Shown here piece by piece: positions 1 to 11,911 of a stretch of 64,000 nt of DNA. The notes beneath the pieces are model-generated. The model was not told the DNA's origin, did no database searches, and was given only the letters and a program-made list of their open reading frames with translations. Origin of the DNA: Ophiocordyceps camponoti-saundersi (nom. inval.) (taxonomy: Eukaryota; Ascomycota; Sordariomycetes; Hypocreales; Ophiocordycipitaceae); assembly GCA_003339415.1 (NCBI GenBank), contig PDHQ01000019.1, positions 1 through 64,000 on the forward strand. The letters run 5' to 3'. Position 1 is the first letter of the stretch, and the number at the start of each line of letters is the position of its first letter. Made by a program: the position numbers and the translations under genes.

Positions 1-52
1 GTGGTGTGAGGAGAGGGCCGCGCCGCCGGCAGGGGGCGGGGGCGGGCTGGCT

Positions 53-110
<58 letters not shown>

Positions 111-2486
111 CGGTCCTCCCGCTGGCTGGACCTGACAGTGCTGCTGGGTCGAATACAGGCTACAGCATAGTATGTGTATGAATGATAGGTGTATACATCA
201 CACCAACCCCCTTTCTGGCGGGAGCTATAGGTATCGTTCTATCTAGTCTATAGTACTATCTGGATATGTTAACCCTTATAACGGCTTTGAAAGATGGAGT
301 TGTCTCTGTCTTTTTCTCGGTATTATAAAGATTGTTGTTGTCGTTATTGCTTACTTGAAAATCTGCTACGAGACGGGCAGTATCCGTATATATTCATGTC
401 CATAGAATACTTTGACAGAGTCCGTCTTTCTTCCGGCATATCCCTTCTCTTCTCTTCCATTATTCCTACCTCTGTTTCTCTCTCTCACTCTCTCACTCTC
501 TCACTCTCTCTTCCGCGCTTCTCCCCGTGAACCAAACACCCCCCTTGATGGCAACCATGGAACTCTACCCTTCGTCCATGATGATTGATGACAAAAAGTT
601 TGTACATAGCTGTGCCCATGTCCGTATGCATGTACAACTACACAAGGCATAGGGCCAGTGGATCATCCCGCCGGCGGCTGACGGGGTGGCTTGAGATAAT
701 GCATGGACGGGAGTGTGAAGGCAAAAGAAAAGCAAAGACGAAGAAAGCAAAAAACATACAACGGCAGCCAAAGCAAGCTTAAAAAAAACACTCGACGAGC
801 ACACAGACTTTTTCTTCCAGGTACATGCATATATATGTATAATATGAGCAGATATATCCGGTAAGTGCATACTAAATATGAGGATGTGTTTATATAGCCG
901 GTATATGTATATATACATAGGCTCGGAGTCATATGGCAAAGTCTGTCTCCACCCACTTATCCAGGAATCCATAGCAATTAATAGGCTATAGCTGCCAAAG
1001 GGGCGTTGATATTAGGGTCAGCCTGTCAGGCACCTTTCCAAACAACATGCCATACCTACATATATATGTATTGCGCGTGTTGTTTACTTACTTACATGCA
1101 TACATATATATGTATATAAACATGTTATATTCCCTCTCTGCCTCTTCCTCTTTCTTCTAAAGCCTCTCCCCTCTCCCAATCCTAACCCCTTTCCCTCACC
1201 CAACACCACACAACTCTCTCCCAGCAATACTAAGGAATGAAGTAAAAGACATAAAAAAAACAATCTCAATAGCCGACCAAGTCTTGGCTCCGGCACATGC
1301 GCACAACAAGGTAAGGTACCTCTATAAATACATACGTACATATGTATAATTCCCGCTACCCACGGCGCCGCCGGGCTGTTACCGCCGGCTGACGGCGGGA
1401 GAATCTCCACCGACTTCAACCCCCTTTTTTTTCCTTCAACACGTTGTCATTATCCCTGCTATTAATATGTAGTTATCCACGAGACGGTTCGAGCTCAAGA
1501 AACAAACAGCGGGAGAAAAAAACCGATAAACCTTCGGCCAACTTCACTCCCCTTTCTCTCCCTCCTTCTCTCGCTCCCTCTCTCTCTCTTCCGTTCTCTC
1601 TCTCTCTCCTCCTCCTCTCTCTCCTCTTCCTTCCTCTCTCTCTCAATAACCCCTGCATTCCCCCATCCTCCCTACCTCCAACCAACCCCTCCAAAAACAG
1701 CCCAGATCCGCTTCCCACCCCCTCCAAAATCCAATCTCAACCTTGAACCCAAACCATATCGGACATAAAAAAGAAAAAAAAAAGCAACGGTACACAAAAC
1801 AAAACACGCAGAACACTGATGACACGCATTCACCTCGATGGCCGAATCCCTCCCCCCCCTCTTCCCTTGCCATCGTCAAACTCTCTTTCACCTCCTGTCC
1901 CACCCACCCCTTCCCTTTCTCAAGAACTGGAACGAACTGGAACGTAATGGATATGTAGAAAAGCGTGTTTTTTTTTTCTCTCCTCTTATTTCCCTTTCTT
2001 GACAACTCTCTCTCTCTCTCTCTCTTCTTCGTACCCGTCTTGGCAACCGGACTCGGGAAGGGGGGGGGGGGGGGGGGTTACACTTGGTTTCCGTTGTCCA
2101 CATAAGCTCAACTTCTCTTGTCTTAACTTTCTTTCGTTGCTTTTCTCTGCTTTGCCGTCTCTGTCTCAACTTTCTTCTTGTCTCAGCCTCCCCACATGCA
2201 CATGCAGGAAGCCTTTCCGAGTGTCTTAGACAACCTCGGAAACAATAACCAGCAACTAACTCGGTTCTCATCTTCATCATATCACCTTTCTTCTTTCTTT
2301 CTACATTATGTATGTATAAGTATATAGTTATGGTTGTATGTTGTATGTTGTATGTGCATATGTATGTATGAATGTTTCCATGTAATTCAACCATCTATAC
2401 TCCTCCATCCTCAAACCCCCTCAAAACGCCATGCCAAAGTGAAGAAACATTCTCTCCCTCCCTCCCTCAAACCTATGTACACACCC
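1..2486. other. Intergenic low-complexity spacer
   Basis: I see no supportable gene here. The stretch holds a 57-nt G run (54-110), a CT/CACT microsatellite (about 474-512), a long CT-rich tract (about 1555-1645), a second G run of 18 (2060-2077) and TATGTATG repeats near 2335-2370. Open frames on either strand are short and compositionally biased. The part next to 2486 is the 3' flank of the separase gene, which is read on the minus strand. Confidence 0.7.
54..110. repeat. 57-nt poly-G homopolymer
   Basis: An uninterrupted run of G from 54 to 110, preceded by a G-rich stretch of about 40 bases. It is either a genuine homopolymer in spacer DNA or an assembly or sequencing artefact; the sequence alone cannot decide. 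Confidence 0.95.
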
Positions 2487-5400
2487 TCAAGACTCACCAA
2501 CAAACACCGGAATCCCATAAACCACAACCGCCGCCCCATTCAAAAACTTAAGACGACACGCCTCCCTCGCCAAAGCCACGGCCTCGACCAACGACACGCC
2601 ACTTCCAGCACCGCTTCTCCCCTTCTCCTCCTCACCTCCAAACGTCCCCCTCGGCACGAGACCCCATTCCTCAAACGCCCTGCCAGCGAAGCGATCGATG
2701 TCCCGATCCGTAACGTCCCAGAGCGTCCCCACCACCGCCGGACACCCTGCCATCATGTAGTTCCACACGGGGCCGTGGCACTCGAACTCGCCCGCGCAAG
2801 TCAACGCCGCCGAGCTGCAGCCCATGAGAAAGGTCGCCGGTCGGCACCGCTCGAGCCGTCGGATCGTCCGTCCGCGTATGTACTGCGCCCCGCTGCCGTG
2901 GCCGAAGTAGAGCATGATGTCCGATGTTGAGAGCGCCCGCTCCAGCTCCGACTCGCTCGGCTCGCGCCTCGTCACCGACGACCACGACGGCAGCGCACGC
3001 GAAAACGCCCCCTGGAAAAAGGTCTGCGTCCGGTCCAGGTCCGCCGACGGGTTGAGGATCAGCGTGCCCGACTGGGCAGATACCCTGTGGCCTCGTGGGC
3101 CGTCCTCGCTCATCGTCGCTTCGGAGAGGAGTCGGCGAAGACAGGCCAGCGACGGCACCCGCGACACCGCCAGTCCTCGCATGCACGGCAACGACTCCCA
3201 TGGGAAGCCGTGAAGCGCCTTGTCCAGCACCAGCACCGTATGTGCCCCGGCCCCAGCCCCGGCTCCGGCCTCGGCCCCTGTCCCCGTTCCGGTCCGCGCC
3301 GCTGCGTAGTATCCGGCCAGGGCGTCGTGAGTCTCCACCACCATGGCATCGAAGTCGATCTCGTCGTAAGCGTTGCGCTCGCCGTGAAACTGTAGGATGT
3401 CGATGACAAAGTAGAGCAGATCCGTGAGCGCCTCGTCGTAATCCGCCTCGGCCGTCTCCGGGTCGCCGAGGCCGATGAACAGGTCGAGGATGCGCGGATC
3501 GAGCGTCACCGCCTTGCTCATCCTGCTGCCACGCATCCGTCCGCGACGCGACGGCAAGCCTTGGTCAAGGATCCTCTGAAAACTCTTGTGGAAGCGCGCC
3601 AAAAGGTCTGCTTTCGGCCGGTGCTGCGCAAAGATGCCGCGGAAGCCCCCTAGCCAGGTCGTCTCCATGGTGGCCACGAGGTCCCGAAGTCGGCTGTCGA
3701 GCGCCTCGCGCTGCGCCCACCACGCCGTCTTCTCCTCCTTCGCCCGAAGGTCGCGCGCCGCGTGGCTCGTCTCGTTGGCGAGCTTGACGATGGCCTGCAG
3801 CTCCTCTCGGCCGTGCTCAAAATTAAAGACCTCCGAGTCGGCATCCCGGCTGTTGGCTCGCTCCAGCGGCAGCCGTAGGATAAAGGGGCTGTGGCCCGCT
3901 TGTAGCTTGCTGATACACAGGTCGTGACGGTTGTCGCTGAGTGAGAGCGAGATGACGTTCCAGCTCTTGGGCATCGTTTCGACGTATTGCTTCTGAAAGC
4001 GCGCCAGGTCGGTCGTCATGTCGAGGGTGTATCGTCGCCCGCCGCTGGCAGGTGGTGACGACGATGATGATGATGAAGAAGACGACGACGACGACGCCCT
4101 CACAGAGTTACGCTCGCGAGCCCAGCTGACGTTACGGCCCAGATCAACGGCCACCGTGGCCAGGCCCGACGAGGAGACGGTTTTGGCCGCCGACGTGGCC
4201 GAAAGGAGCATCACCGTGCTCTGCAGCAGCGTCGAGATGCGATGGACCATGCTGCTGTCACAACTCGTCAGCGCCGACCCGTGAGCCTCCGTCAACAAGG
4301 TCTGTGCCTGTCGCAGCGCCTCAGCAAAGGCCGGTCCGGCCCGACGCTCCCTGCTGCCCTTGCCAGCCTCCCCCTTTCTCGGAGGCGATACCACCGTCCG
4401 GTCCATCGCGCTCTTGTCGCACACGGCCGGCAGAGACAGCGTCGACTCCTGAACGACCGAGAAGACCGGATCCGACACCATCTGCTCCATGCTCTGGCCG
4501 ATGAGCGAGGCCGCCGTCGTCACTTGTTCTTGCCACGACGCCCCGACCAGCTTGGGCAGGGCCTTTATTCGTTCCAACGCAGTCAGCGCCGACGACCAGT
4601 CTTCCTGGCGGATGAGCCAGATGGCCCGAGACAGCATCACCATCGTCAGCAGCGAAGACTGGTACACATCTCGGAGAGGAGCCGGCGCGGGAGGCGGCTT
4701 GGCCCGAGGGAGAAGGCTGCGAGAGGTAGTGGTTGGGTGTTTGCTGGCTGTCCTCGTCGTCGTCGTTTTCGTCGCTCTTGTCTTTCTGACCGTCGTTCTC
4801 GTCGTCCTGAGAGCCTTGGACACAGATGCTTCTTGCCCCTCGACCCGAGCAACCTCACCGTGCTCGTTCATCTCCTTCAACTGATGGATCGTATCCTCTG
4901 CCATGTCGAGGTAGTGCCGCGCCTTGTCGCCCTCGCCTGTTCCGCAGTAAAAATCACCAATCTGCCGCGCGATACGAACGCGCCAGGCACAAGGCCCCTC
5001 CGGCATACATCTCTCGGCCTCCTCATACTCGGCCAGGGCCTTGGCCGTCATGCCCGCCTTGGCATAGACGGAACCTGTCCAGGCCGCAACCTGAGCTTTC
5101 AACAGTGACGACTGTGAACCGTCGGCCACCTTCCACGCTGACTCGGCGTAGTAAACCGTCTCCTGAAACATGCCAATGTGCGCGTACACCGAGGACAAGT
5201 ACAGCAAGCTGCGGAGGAGAGGCGCAGCGAGCCGCCATAATCGAGGTCCCCAACCTGCCCGACTCGCCTTGACGTCGATGCTGGTCGTGCTCGTCTCGGC
5301 CGCGCTGCTGCTGATGCTGCTGCTCGTCTCCAGCTTCGCCCAGTCTTGCGAGAGCATCCGGACACTGGTTTTAACCGCTGTCAGCGCATCTTGGACGTCT

Positions 5401-8400
5401 CCCTTGTGAAGTGACACCATGGACTGCAGTAGAGATGCCGTAGACAGCGTCACTGTCGCGTGACATCTCGATCGAGACCAGGTCGAATGCGACTGGTTAC
5501 AGATGGCGTTTGCTTTAGATATGTATTTGAGGCTGAACAGAGAGAGCCGTCAGTAGATCCTAGCATAGACTGCAAGACACACAAAACTCACGCCTCGTCG
5601 AAGCTGTCGACGCCCGAGTGACACTCTGCTTGGGTTAGATAGAGGTCGGCGAGCACCCCTCGCGAGATTGCCCCCCCCTTCTTCTCTTCTACGAGCGTCT
5701 TGGTCCGTTCCAGTGTTTCCATGGCCCGCGCATAGTGGCCGACCAAGGCTTGATGGGCCGCCAGCTGGCTGTAGCTGGCAATCAGGCAGTCGTAGTTCGG
5801 CTCTGATTTCGACTCGCTCGCGGCCGCGGCCAAGCGGACCGAGAGCTCTGAAGTGGCAAGCAGGAGCCGGTCGTCGCCCCTGAGTCCAGCGAGGAGCTGT
5901 AGCGACTGCAGATGATCGAGCAGCTCGTCCGGGTTGTCGATCACGGAGTAAAGGTCGTCCCTCGTCCGGCACGACGCCGCCATGGTTGTCCAGGCGCCGA
6001 GCGAGCCCCTGACCTTTTCAACGGCAAGCTCCGTCTCGCTCTCGGCCATGGCCACGACCAGCGAGTGGTAGGCCTCTTGGTGAGGTACGTAATGACCGAG
6101 CGCCGCATCCTCGGCCATGTCCTTGCGCTGCAGCTGTTCCAACGTCTGGTCGAGTTGCGACGCCAGCTCCGCCGAGTCGTCCTCTTCGCCGATGTTCTGA
6201 TACAAGACGTGAAGCAAGACACGCAAGCGACGGATGGGATACCGATCGGGGGCGTATATGCGCAACAGCGCCGTCAGGCTCGAATCATGAAGCCGGAGCG
6301 GCGTCGAAGAGCTGAGATGCATGAGGTGTTCCAGCACAGCCGCGCGCTCGGTTTCGGGTAGGAAAAAGGTCCAGTCGGTCCACGACTTGTCCAGCTTGGC
6401 GATGGACCGGAGGGTGCGTGAGAGTGAGGCTGCCTTGTCCGTCGCCGCCCACGCGAGCGCAGGAGGCTGCGAAGCCAGAGCGGCCGCCACGTCTGAGAGG
6501 ACGCCATCCTCGGCCATGTCGGTACAGACGGACCGCAGCGTGCGAACCGCATCGTCGACCCTGCCCGCCTCCCTGCAGAGGTCAGCAAACAGCTCCAGCT
6601 TGGTCGAGAGCTGAGCCTTTTCCCGTATCGCCGGTGGCCGACCCTGAACCGCGTCGACGGAGCGGCTGAGAGCCTGGAGGAGCACCTTACTCCCATCTTT
6701 AGGCCGGTCGGTCTTCCGGCGCAGCTCCAGGAAGACGGCGAAGTAGAGGCTCGAGATCTTGACGTGATAGGATCCCAGCTGCTCGGCCTTGACCCCTGGG
6801 CTGGCGACAGACTGCAGCAGCGAGGCGCAGTGCTGTAGTACGTCATCGATAGGCTGCCACTCGAACGAGCCGGCTTGGATATTACCCCTGAGCACCGTGA
6901 GCGTCGCGTCCAGGACCGGACCGATAACCTGCATCACCGCATCTCTCCGCTGGTCGAACTGAATCATCTGCTTGGCGCTGGCATCCTTGCCCGGCGGCGA
7001 CCCAAGCCATCTGCGCATGAAACGTGGGTAGCGAAGCACAAAGTCCTTGGCCAGGGCAACGAGCGTTTCCGGGGCGCGTCCGCTCGCGTCCATGGCATCC
7101 TTGAGCAGCCCGACGACGGACCGCCTGGCAGCAGATAAACTGTCGAGAAGTTCGTTAAGTTCTGTGACTGTTCCGCTGAGGCCGCCGTCCAGACCCTCAA
7201 TGACGTCTCGCGTCAGTTGCTCCAGGTTGAGACCCGGGTCTGTCCTCTTGAGTGCCGCGGCCAGGGTCCGGGCCGAGACGGAAAATACGCGAACTACATA
7301 GTCCGTTTCGGGATTCAGGCAGCCCTTCAGGCGTTGAAGCCAGTCGCAGGCGTCGTCGTACTGCCGCGCCGCGTGAGCCGTAGAACCGAGTATCTGATAC
7401 AGGGACGACAGGGGCGATTTAGCAGACGCCGCAGGCTGGCGGTCGTGCGAGCGCGCGAGATCCATGACGTCTTCAAAGGCAGAGACCAACGTTCTGTAGA
7501 CAAGTACATCGTCCGACTTTAGGCGGCGGACGAGCGCGCGGGAGCAGCGAGCTAGCGGTGACAGTATCTCCTCGTCGATGTCGCCCTGATGCCCGGCCAG
7601 CTTCCACCATTTCACTTGCGTTCTCAGAGCCAAAGCTTGCAGCTCGAAAACGATGCTCGGGTTGGGACTCAGCCGAGGCTCCGTCGCGACACCATCCTCG
7701 CAGCCAGACACGCTCGGAACGGCGGATAGAATCATCTGACAGAGCGAGGCCGTCTGACGTGCTGCCTTCAGAGCCTCTTTATCGCCCGCGCTTGCAAGCC
7801 TCGAAAGGAGACCAATTGTGGAAGATGGATTCGTCTCCTGGAGAGCAGGGAGGAGCGCCTCGACCTGCGCGGGCTTCTTGGTGGCTGCGACGAGCTTGAT
7901 CACTTGCGTTTGACAGGCCGTTACCGCTGCTAGGCTGTACTTGGGCACGTTTGCGCCAAAGTCGAGAAGATGAGCGATGGCAGTAGCGCCGTTGTCGACG
8001 GGCACCGCCTTGTTGATCTTGGTCGCCGATATGGAATCGTCCAGCCTCTTTTTCAGCGTCCGCAGCTCTCTCGCGGCCTGATCGTAGAAGCCCAAGGCGA
8101 GAAGTCGTCCGACTAAAACCGACATGCCGTTCTCAAGTTGATAGTCGGTATGGCCCTCCTGCACAGGTCCCTTGATAGAGCGAAGGCAGGCGAAGGCAGC
8201 TCGCGCACATTCGACCGTCGCAAGACAGCCGGTTGACTGAGAGGCCGGCACGTGCCTTGCCTCCTTGGCTGCCAGATTTGGTGACGTCGCCACGCGGTTG
8301 AGCGTCCTGGGCTGTAGCGGAGACAGTGGCGCCGAGATGGATCGTCTCAGAGACCTCTGTCTGCCTAATTGTTTGGTGTTGTTCTCGCCCTGCTTGCATG

Positions 8401-8704
8401 GCGTTGACGGCGGTAGCGGTTTGGCTATCTCTGCGAGAGATTTGAGCGTCGCGTTGATAACATGCGTCGCCAACGCCGTCCTCTCTCGAGGGCCGAGCGT
8501 CGTGTTTTTATCGTTCGGTTTCGCGACTTTCGACTTGACGCCTGCGCTCGTCTTGACCGTCCTGCTTGCGGGCTTTGCCTTTGTCTTGGGCTCCAGATCG
8601 GTTAGGAGTAGTTCTTTGAGCGTGACGACTGTTGCTGGCGTGCAGCTCGACGTCGACGAGACGGCTGCCTTGACGGCATCGACTTTTGCCTGGAGTTGAG
8701 CCAT
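2487..8704 (-). CDS. ESP1: Separase (ESP1/BimB), caspase-like cohesin protease
   Basis: Separase cleaves the cohesin kleisin to trigger sister-chromatid separation after APC/C destroys securin. Two exons join as complement(2487..5532, 5592..8704), giving about 2052 aa, normal for fungal separases. The 59-bp intron (GTGAGT...TTCAG) keeps frame across FDEA/LKYISKANAI. The C-terminal peptidase C50 domain is clear: the catalytic His lies in LYFGHGSG (about H1916) and the catalytic Cys in FLMGCSS (about C1943), followed by GCPAVVGTLWDVTDRDIDRF. The long N-terminal part is helical and TPR/ARM-like. A poly-Ser run near 4040-4100 is a low-complexity insertion. ATG at 8704 is the first Met of MAQLQAKVDA. 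It is divergent from the gene at 9053. Family assignment is firm; the intron is inferred. Confidence 0.95.
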
Positions 8705-9052
8705 GTCTATAGATGGTTATTGGCGTGATCTCTTAATCATGCATGTCGTCTCCGAAAAAGCCAGCACGTTCTCTAAGAAAGAAGGAAAGAAGAAAGAAAA
8801 CATATGAATCGCAAGCAAAAGCGCCACGCAAATGCAACAGGTTGCCTAGCAAAATGTGAGCGTCGTCCAATGTCAATAATATGGTATGCCATGGCCGTTG
8901 CCAGTGGGGCGGGCTGAACATCGGCCGTTGTCGGGACAACCAGCGGTGCCGGCCAATCAGCGCACACGATCTTGTCTGACTTCTCTGCCCTGCGCCTCCC
9001 ACATCGTTTGCTCTTCTCCTCCATCGTAAAAGCTCAACGTCAATCAAACGCC
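8705..9052. promoter_or_regulatory. Divergent promoter, separase / DUF5321 gene
   Basis: These 348 bp separate the start codons of two divergently read genes and must hold both promoters. I recognise no TATA box. The bases just upstream of 9053 are pyrimidine-rich (CTTCTCCTCC), as is common before filamentous fungal starts. Confidence 0.5.
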
Positions 9053-9656
9053 ATGACACTATCGGTATGCGCCATCCGGGCTCGGGCGCTGATTCGGGCG
9101 CCGCAGCTTTTCTCTACACCTCAGCCAATACGGCGATACAGCGCCACAGTTGTCGATGTCGGCTTCTGGAAGTCGCTGGTCCCCAGGGCGTGGCGCCGCG
9201 AGAACCAAGATGGCGAGCCGCAAACCAAGTCCAAAGGATGGAACCCGGCGACATACTTCATCATCATGTTCCTCTTCATCGGCTCCATGTCGATTCAAAT
9301 GATTGTGCTGCGCAAGCAGAGCGAACAGGAAGCGCGTCAATCGGCAGTGAAAATATCTCTGCTGCGGGAAATTGTTGAGAAAATACGCAACGGTGAAAAA
9401 TTCGACGTCGAAAAGGCGCTTGGAACGGGTGATTCCGAAAGAGAGGCCAATTGGGCAAAAGGTGAGTCGGCAGAGATGTGTCGAGTCACCTCACTGCTGA
9501 GACAGGCCGACAGTGCTGCGAGAGATCGAACGCGACGAGCCACGACGCCAATCACCAAAGCGAGAGAAGTCGGGCGAGAAAGACTACGAACAGGGCGCTG
9601 CACCCAAGAAGCAACCCGGCGAGAACAGGGCAACCGGCATCGGGGGCTTCTTCTGA
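9053..9656 (+). CDS. DUF5321 family mitochondrial membrane protein
   Basis: Exons 9053..9461 and 9514..9656 (52-bp intron, GTGAGT...ACAG) encode 183 aa. The chosen start gives an Arg- and Ala-rich N terminus (MTLSVCAIRARALIRAP) typical of a mitochondrial presequence; an earlier in-frame ATG at 8972 would bury it. One transmembrane segment follows (ATYFIIMFLFIGSMSIQMIV), then a conserved helix (LLREIVEKIRNGE...DVEKALGTGD) that continues after the intron as VLREIERDEP. This arrangement matches the fungal DUF5321 family, which as far as I know has no established biochemical function; mitochondrial inner membrane is inferred. Its stop codon lies 24 bp from the stop of the convergent sirtuin gene, so the 3' UTRs probably overlap. 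Confidence 0.85.
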
Positions 9657-9680
9657 TGGCGGAAGTGTACGCGGGTCATC

Positions 9681-10862
9681 TCATGAGAGCATATCTTTGA
9701 AGACATGTTGTCGGGGGTGGTCAGCAGCAGAAGTCGGGGCGGCACCATGGCGCAGCGCCAATACGAGCGCCGGCAAAACTTGGTCAATGGGGAGCTCGAT
9801 TCTGGCAGCCTGCTCGCCGGTCTGGTTTGGATCCAGATTGTCAAAGAATTGAGACTCGCCCCTCACTCCGCCCATGTTCACAATGGCAACAGGCATGTTC
9901 CTCTCCTTGGCTCGCCTGGCCAGCCTCCAGGCCGAGTAGGTGGCGAGCGAGGTGCCGAGGACGAGGAGCTTGCCAGCACCGTCGATTGCATCTTCAGCGG
10001 CCCGCTTCACCGGCTCGACAATGTTTTCGCCAAACATGACGACGGCAGGCTTGAGGATGCCGGCGGTGCTAGATGGCAGCCAGGCTCCCTCGTTGTCGAC
10101 ACAGACGGCACGGGTGCGGCCGTCGATGCCCAGGGGTGGGTCGGCGAGGCATCGGGGGCACGGCGGGTACCTAAAGGTGGTGTAGGGCGCCTCGAGCAGG
10201 TCGACGTCGCCGTCGGGATTGAAACGGATGCCGCGAGCCTTGCGCTCGGCTAGATTCTCTGTGGCGAGGGCACCAGAGGCCAGGGCATTGCGCAACAGGT
10301 CGGCCCATCGAGGATTTAGACGGGCCAAGTGCTCCTGAAAGCGGTGGCGGGAATACTCGGCGCGACACGAGGTACACACGGTAGCCCTCAGGTAGCCATG
10401 CAGCTCGAGAGAGGGCAAATCAGGGTGAGCGCGCTGGTGTAGAGAATCAACATTTTGCGTGATGACGCTGCGGATCAAGCCCAGGTCTCCCAGCTGGCCG
10501 ATGGCGTAGTGGCCGGCGTTTGGCTCGGCAGCCTGCAAACCAGACCAGCCAAGAAAGCTTCTTGCCCAGTAACGCTTGCGAGCCTCGTGATTAGCAAGAA
10601 ATTCGGGGTAGTAGATGGGACGATACGTCTTGTTAAGTCGGTAGGTGCCATTGACGCCCCGGTAGTCGGCGAGGCCCGAGGCGACGGAGAGGCCGGCTCC
10701 GGAGAGGACGACGGCGGCCGGAGGTAAGCCGGGTGGCGGCGGGGCGGCGAAGAATGCGACGAGGGCGTCGAGAGCGCCGGCCAGGGAGCGAGCGGAGGCG
10801 GGGATGACGGTGGGGGATGCCAAGACGTCGGTGTAGGGGATGCGGATGAGAGGCTTGCCCAT
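9681..10862 (-). CDS. Sirtuin, class II (SIRT4-like) NAD-dependent deacylase/ADP-ribosyltransferase
   Basis: A single exon of 393 aa. Sirtuin signatures run in order: NAD-binding GAGLSVASGLADYRG (about 54-69), ITQNVDSLHQRA (about 134-145), catalytic His in LELHG (about 155), a zinc-binding CTSC pair (about 163/166) with a second pair in CPRC, then VMFGENIVEP and LVLGTSLATYSAWRL. The Leu/Ala forms of the first motif (usually GAGISxxSGIPDYRG) and the linker of about 60 residues between the Cys pairs fit class II, SIRT4-like fungal proteins, which are usually mitochondrial. The start was set at MGKPLIRIPY; the frame stays open upstream to about 11099 but that extension is low-complexity and looks like 5' UTR. 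Substrate cannot be read from sequence. Confidence 0.92.
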   Translation of the reverse strand: MGKPLIRIPYTDVLASPTVIPASARSLAGALDALVAFFAAPPPPGLPPAAVVLSGAGLSVASGLADYRGVNGTYRLNKTYRPIYYPEFLANHEARKRYWARSFLGWSGLQAAEPNAGHYAIGQLGDLGLIRSVITQNVDSLHQRAHPDLPSLELHGYLRATVCTSCRAEYSRHRFQEHLARLNPRWADLLRNALASGALATENLAERKARGIRFNPDGDVDLLEAPYTTFRYPPCPRCLADPPLGIDGRTRAVCVDNEGAWLPSSTAGILKPAVVMFGENIVEPVKRAAEDAIDGAGKLLVLGTSLATYSAWRLARRAKERNMPVAIVNMGGVRGESQFFDNLDPNQTGEQAARIELPIDQVLPALVLALRHGAAPTSAADHPRQHVFKDMLS

Positions 10863-11911
10863 GATGATGGTTGGTTGATTTTTTTTTTCCTTGTGGCCGG
10901 CTGTCGGGGCCAGCGTTTCCCGGAGCGGACCGGAGGGGGGGCGGAAGAGATCAGGCGACGGAATCAGGGAAATCAGCTGTTGCGTCTGTTGATATTTCTT
11001 CCTGATTTGTCCCGTTCTTTGTCTATCTCTGTCCTTCGGATCTGGCCTCTTCCGGATCACGCCACGTGCGGCAAGGAGAGGGAGCATACATACATACATA
11101 CGTAGAGGGAGGGGGGTGGGAATGGCGAGGTGAAGAGGCCGGGATGACGTTGTTTGACCAAGGGAGGTAAGTTGGTGGTGGATGTGGGCATGTGGGCATG
11201 TACAAATACATGACTAAGACGGTGAGATACTTGCTCTATATCAAGCTCGCCGCCTGATGATCTCGACTGTCCGATTCCTCGCGAGTAGCTCGGCTGACTG
11301 ACTTGGACAGGGCTACTTCCGAGACAGGCGCCACCGCAGGTTATCCCTGAAAGTCTTTTGCATGGATGGACGATTGCAAGCAGAAGCCGCAGCAGCAGCA
11401 GCAGCAGCATGGATTGATTGATTGATGGGGATTGACTGATGATTGCTGCCAATAACAGAGTGAATTCAACTGCGTGTCGCCCTGGGCGGGTCCCTCCCTC
11501 AGTTTCTATCTGCCTTATCGCGGTGATCCTTCTTGCTGTATCTTTCTTTGCTGTGGCGTGTTTTTTTTTCTTACCGCTCATCCTCCTCTGCCTCCTGATC
11601 GTCTCTGTCTTCCTCTCCTCTCCATTCTCTCCCTCTCTCCCCTTTAAGAACCCATCCATCATCATCATCTCTTTCCTACTATACCGAGGATAGATATATA
11701 CCTATATGTGTGTGTGCATGTATCACTAGTTACTTAGGTAGGCAGTAGGTAGGCATCTGTCAGAGGGACGCTTCTCATCCTCCTCCTCCGCCTCCGCCTC
11801 CTCCTCCTCCTACACCACCACCACCACCACAACCACAACCTCCACAACCTCCTCCTCTTCCTACTTGACTCACAAAAAAAAACAAAGCCTCCCTTCTTCC
11901 TCTGGGTCCTC
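10863..11911. promoter_or_regulatory. Divergent promoter region, sirtuin / CDF transporter
   Basis: About 1 kb between divergent start codons. It contains a short CAG repeat (about 11389-11409), a GATT repeat (about 11412-11426), a CT-rich tract (about 11575-11640) and a CTC/CAC trinucleotide-rich tract (about 11775-11865) just before the CDF start. Minus-strand open frames here are low-complexity and not convincing genes. Confidence 0.5.

Noticed and set aside
4242..5108. 288-codon plus-strand open frame opposite separase
   Set aside because: It overlaps the separase coding strand throughout, is Arg/Pro-rich as expected for the reverse of GC-rich coding DNA, and has no family resemblance.
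9621..9700. Second transcript start or small gene at the end of the DUF5321 frame
   Set aside because: The longer unspliced reading to 9700 is explained by reading through the 52-bp intron; the spliced frame ends properly at 9656.
11057..11668. 203-codon minus-strand frame between sirtuin and CDF genes
   Set aside because: Made of Met/Lys/Arg-rich and repeat-encoded stretches in a divergent promoter; no conserved motif.
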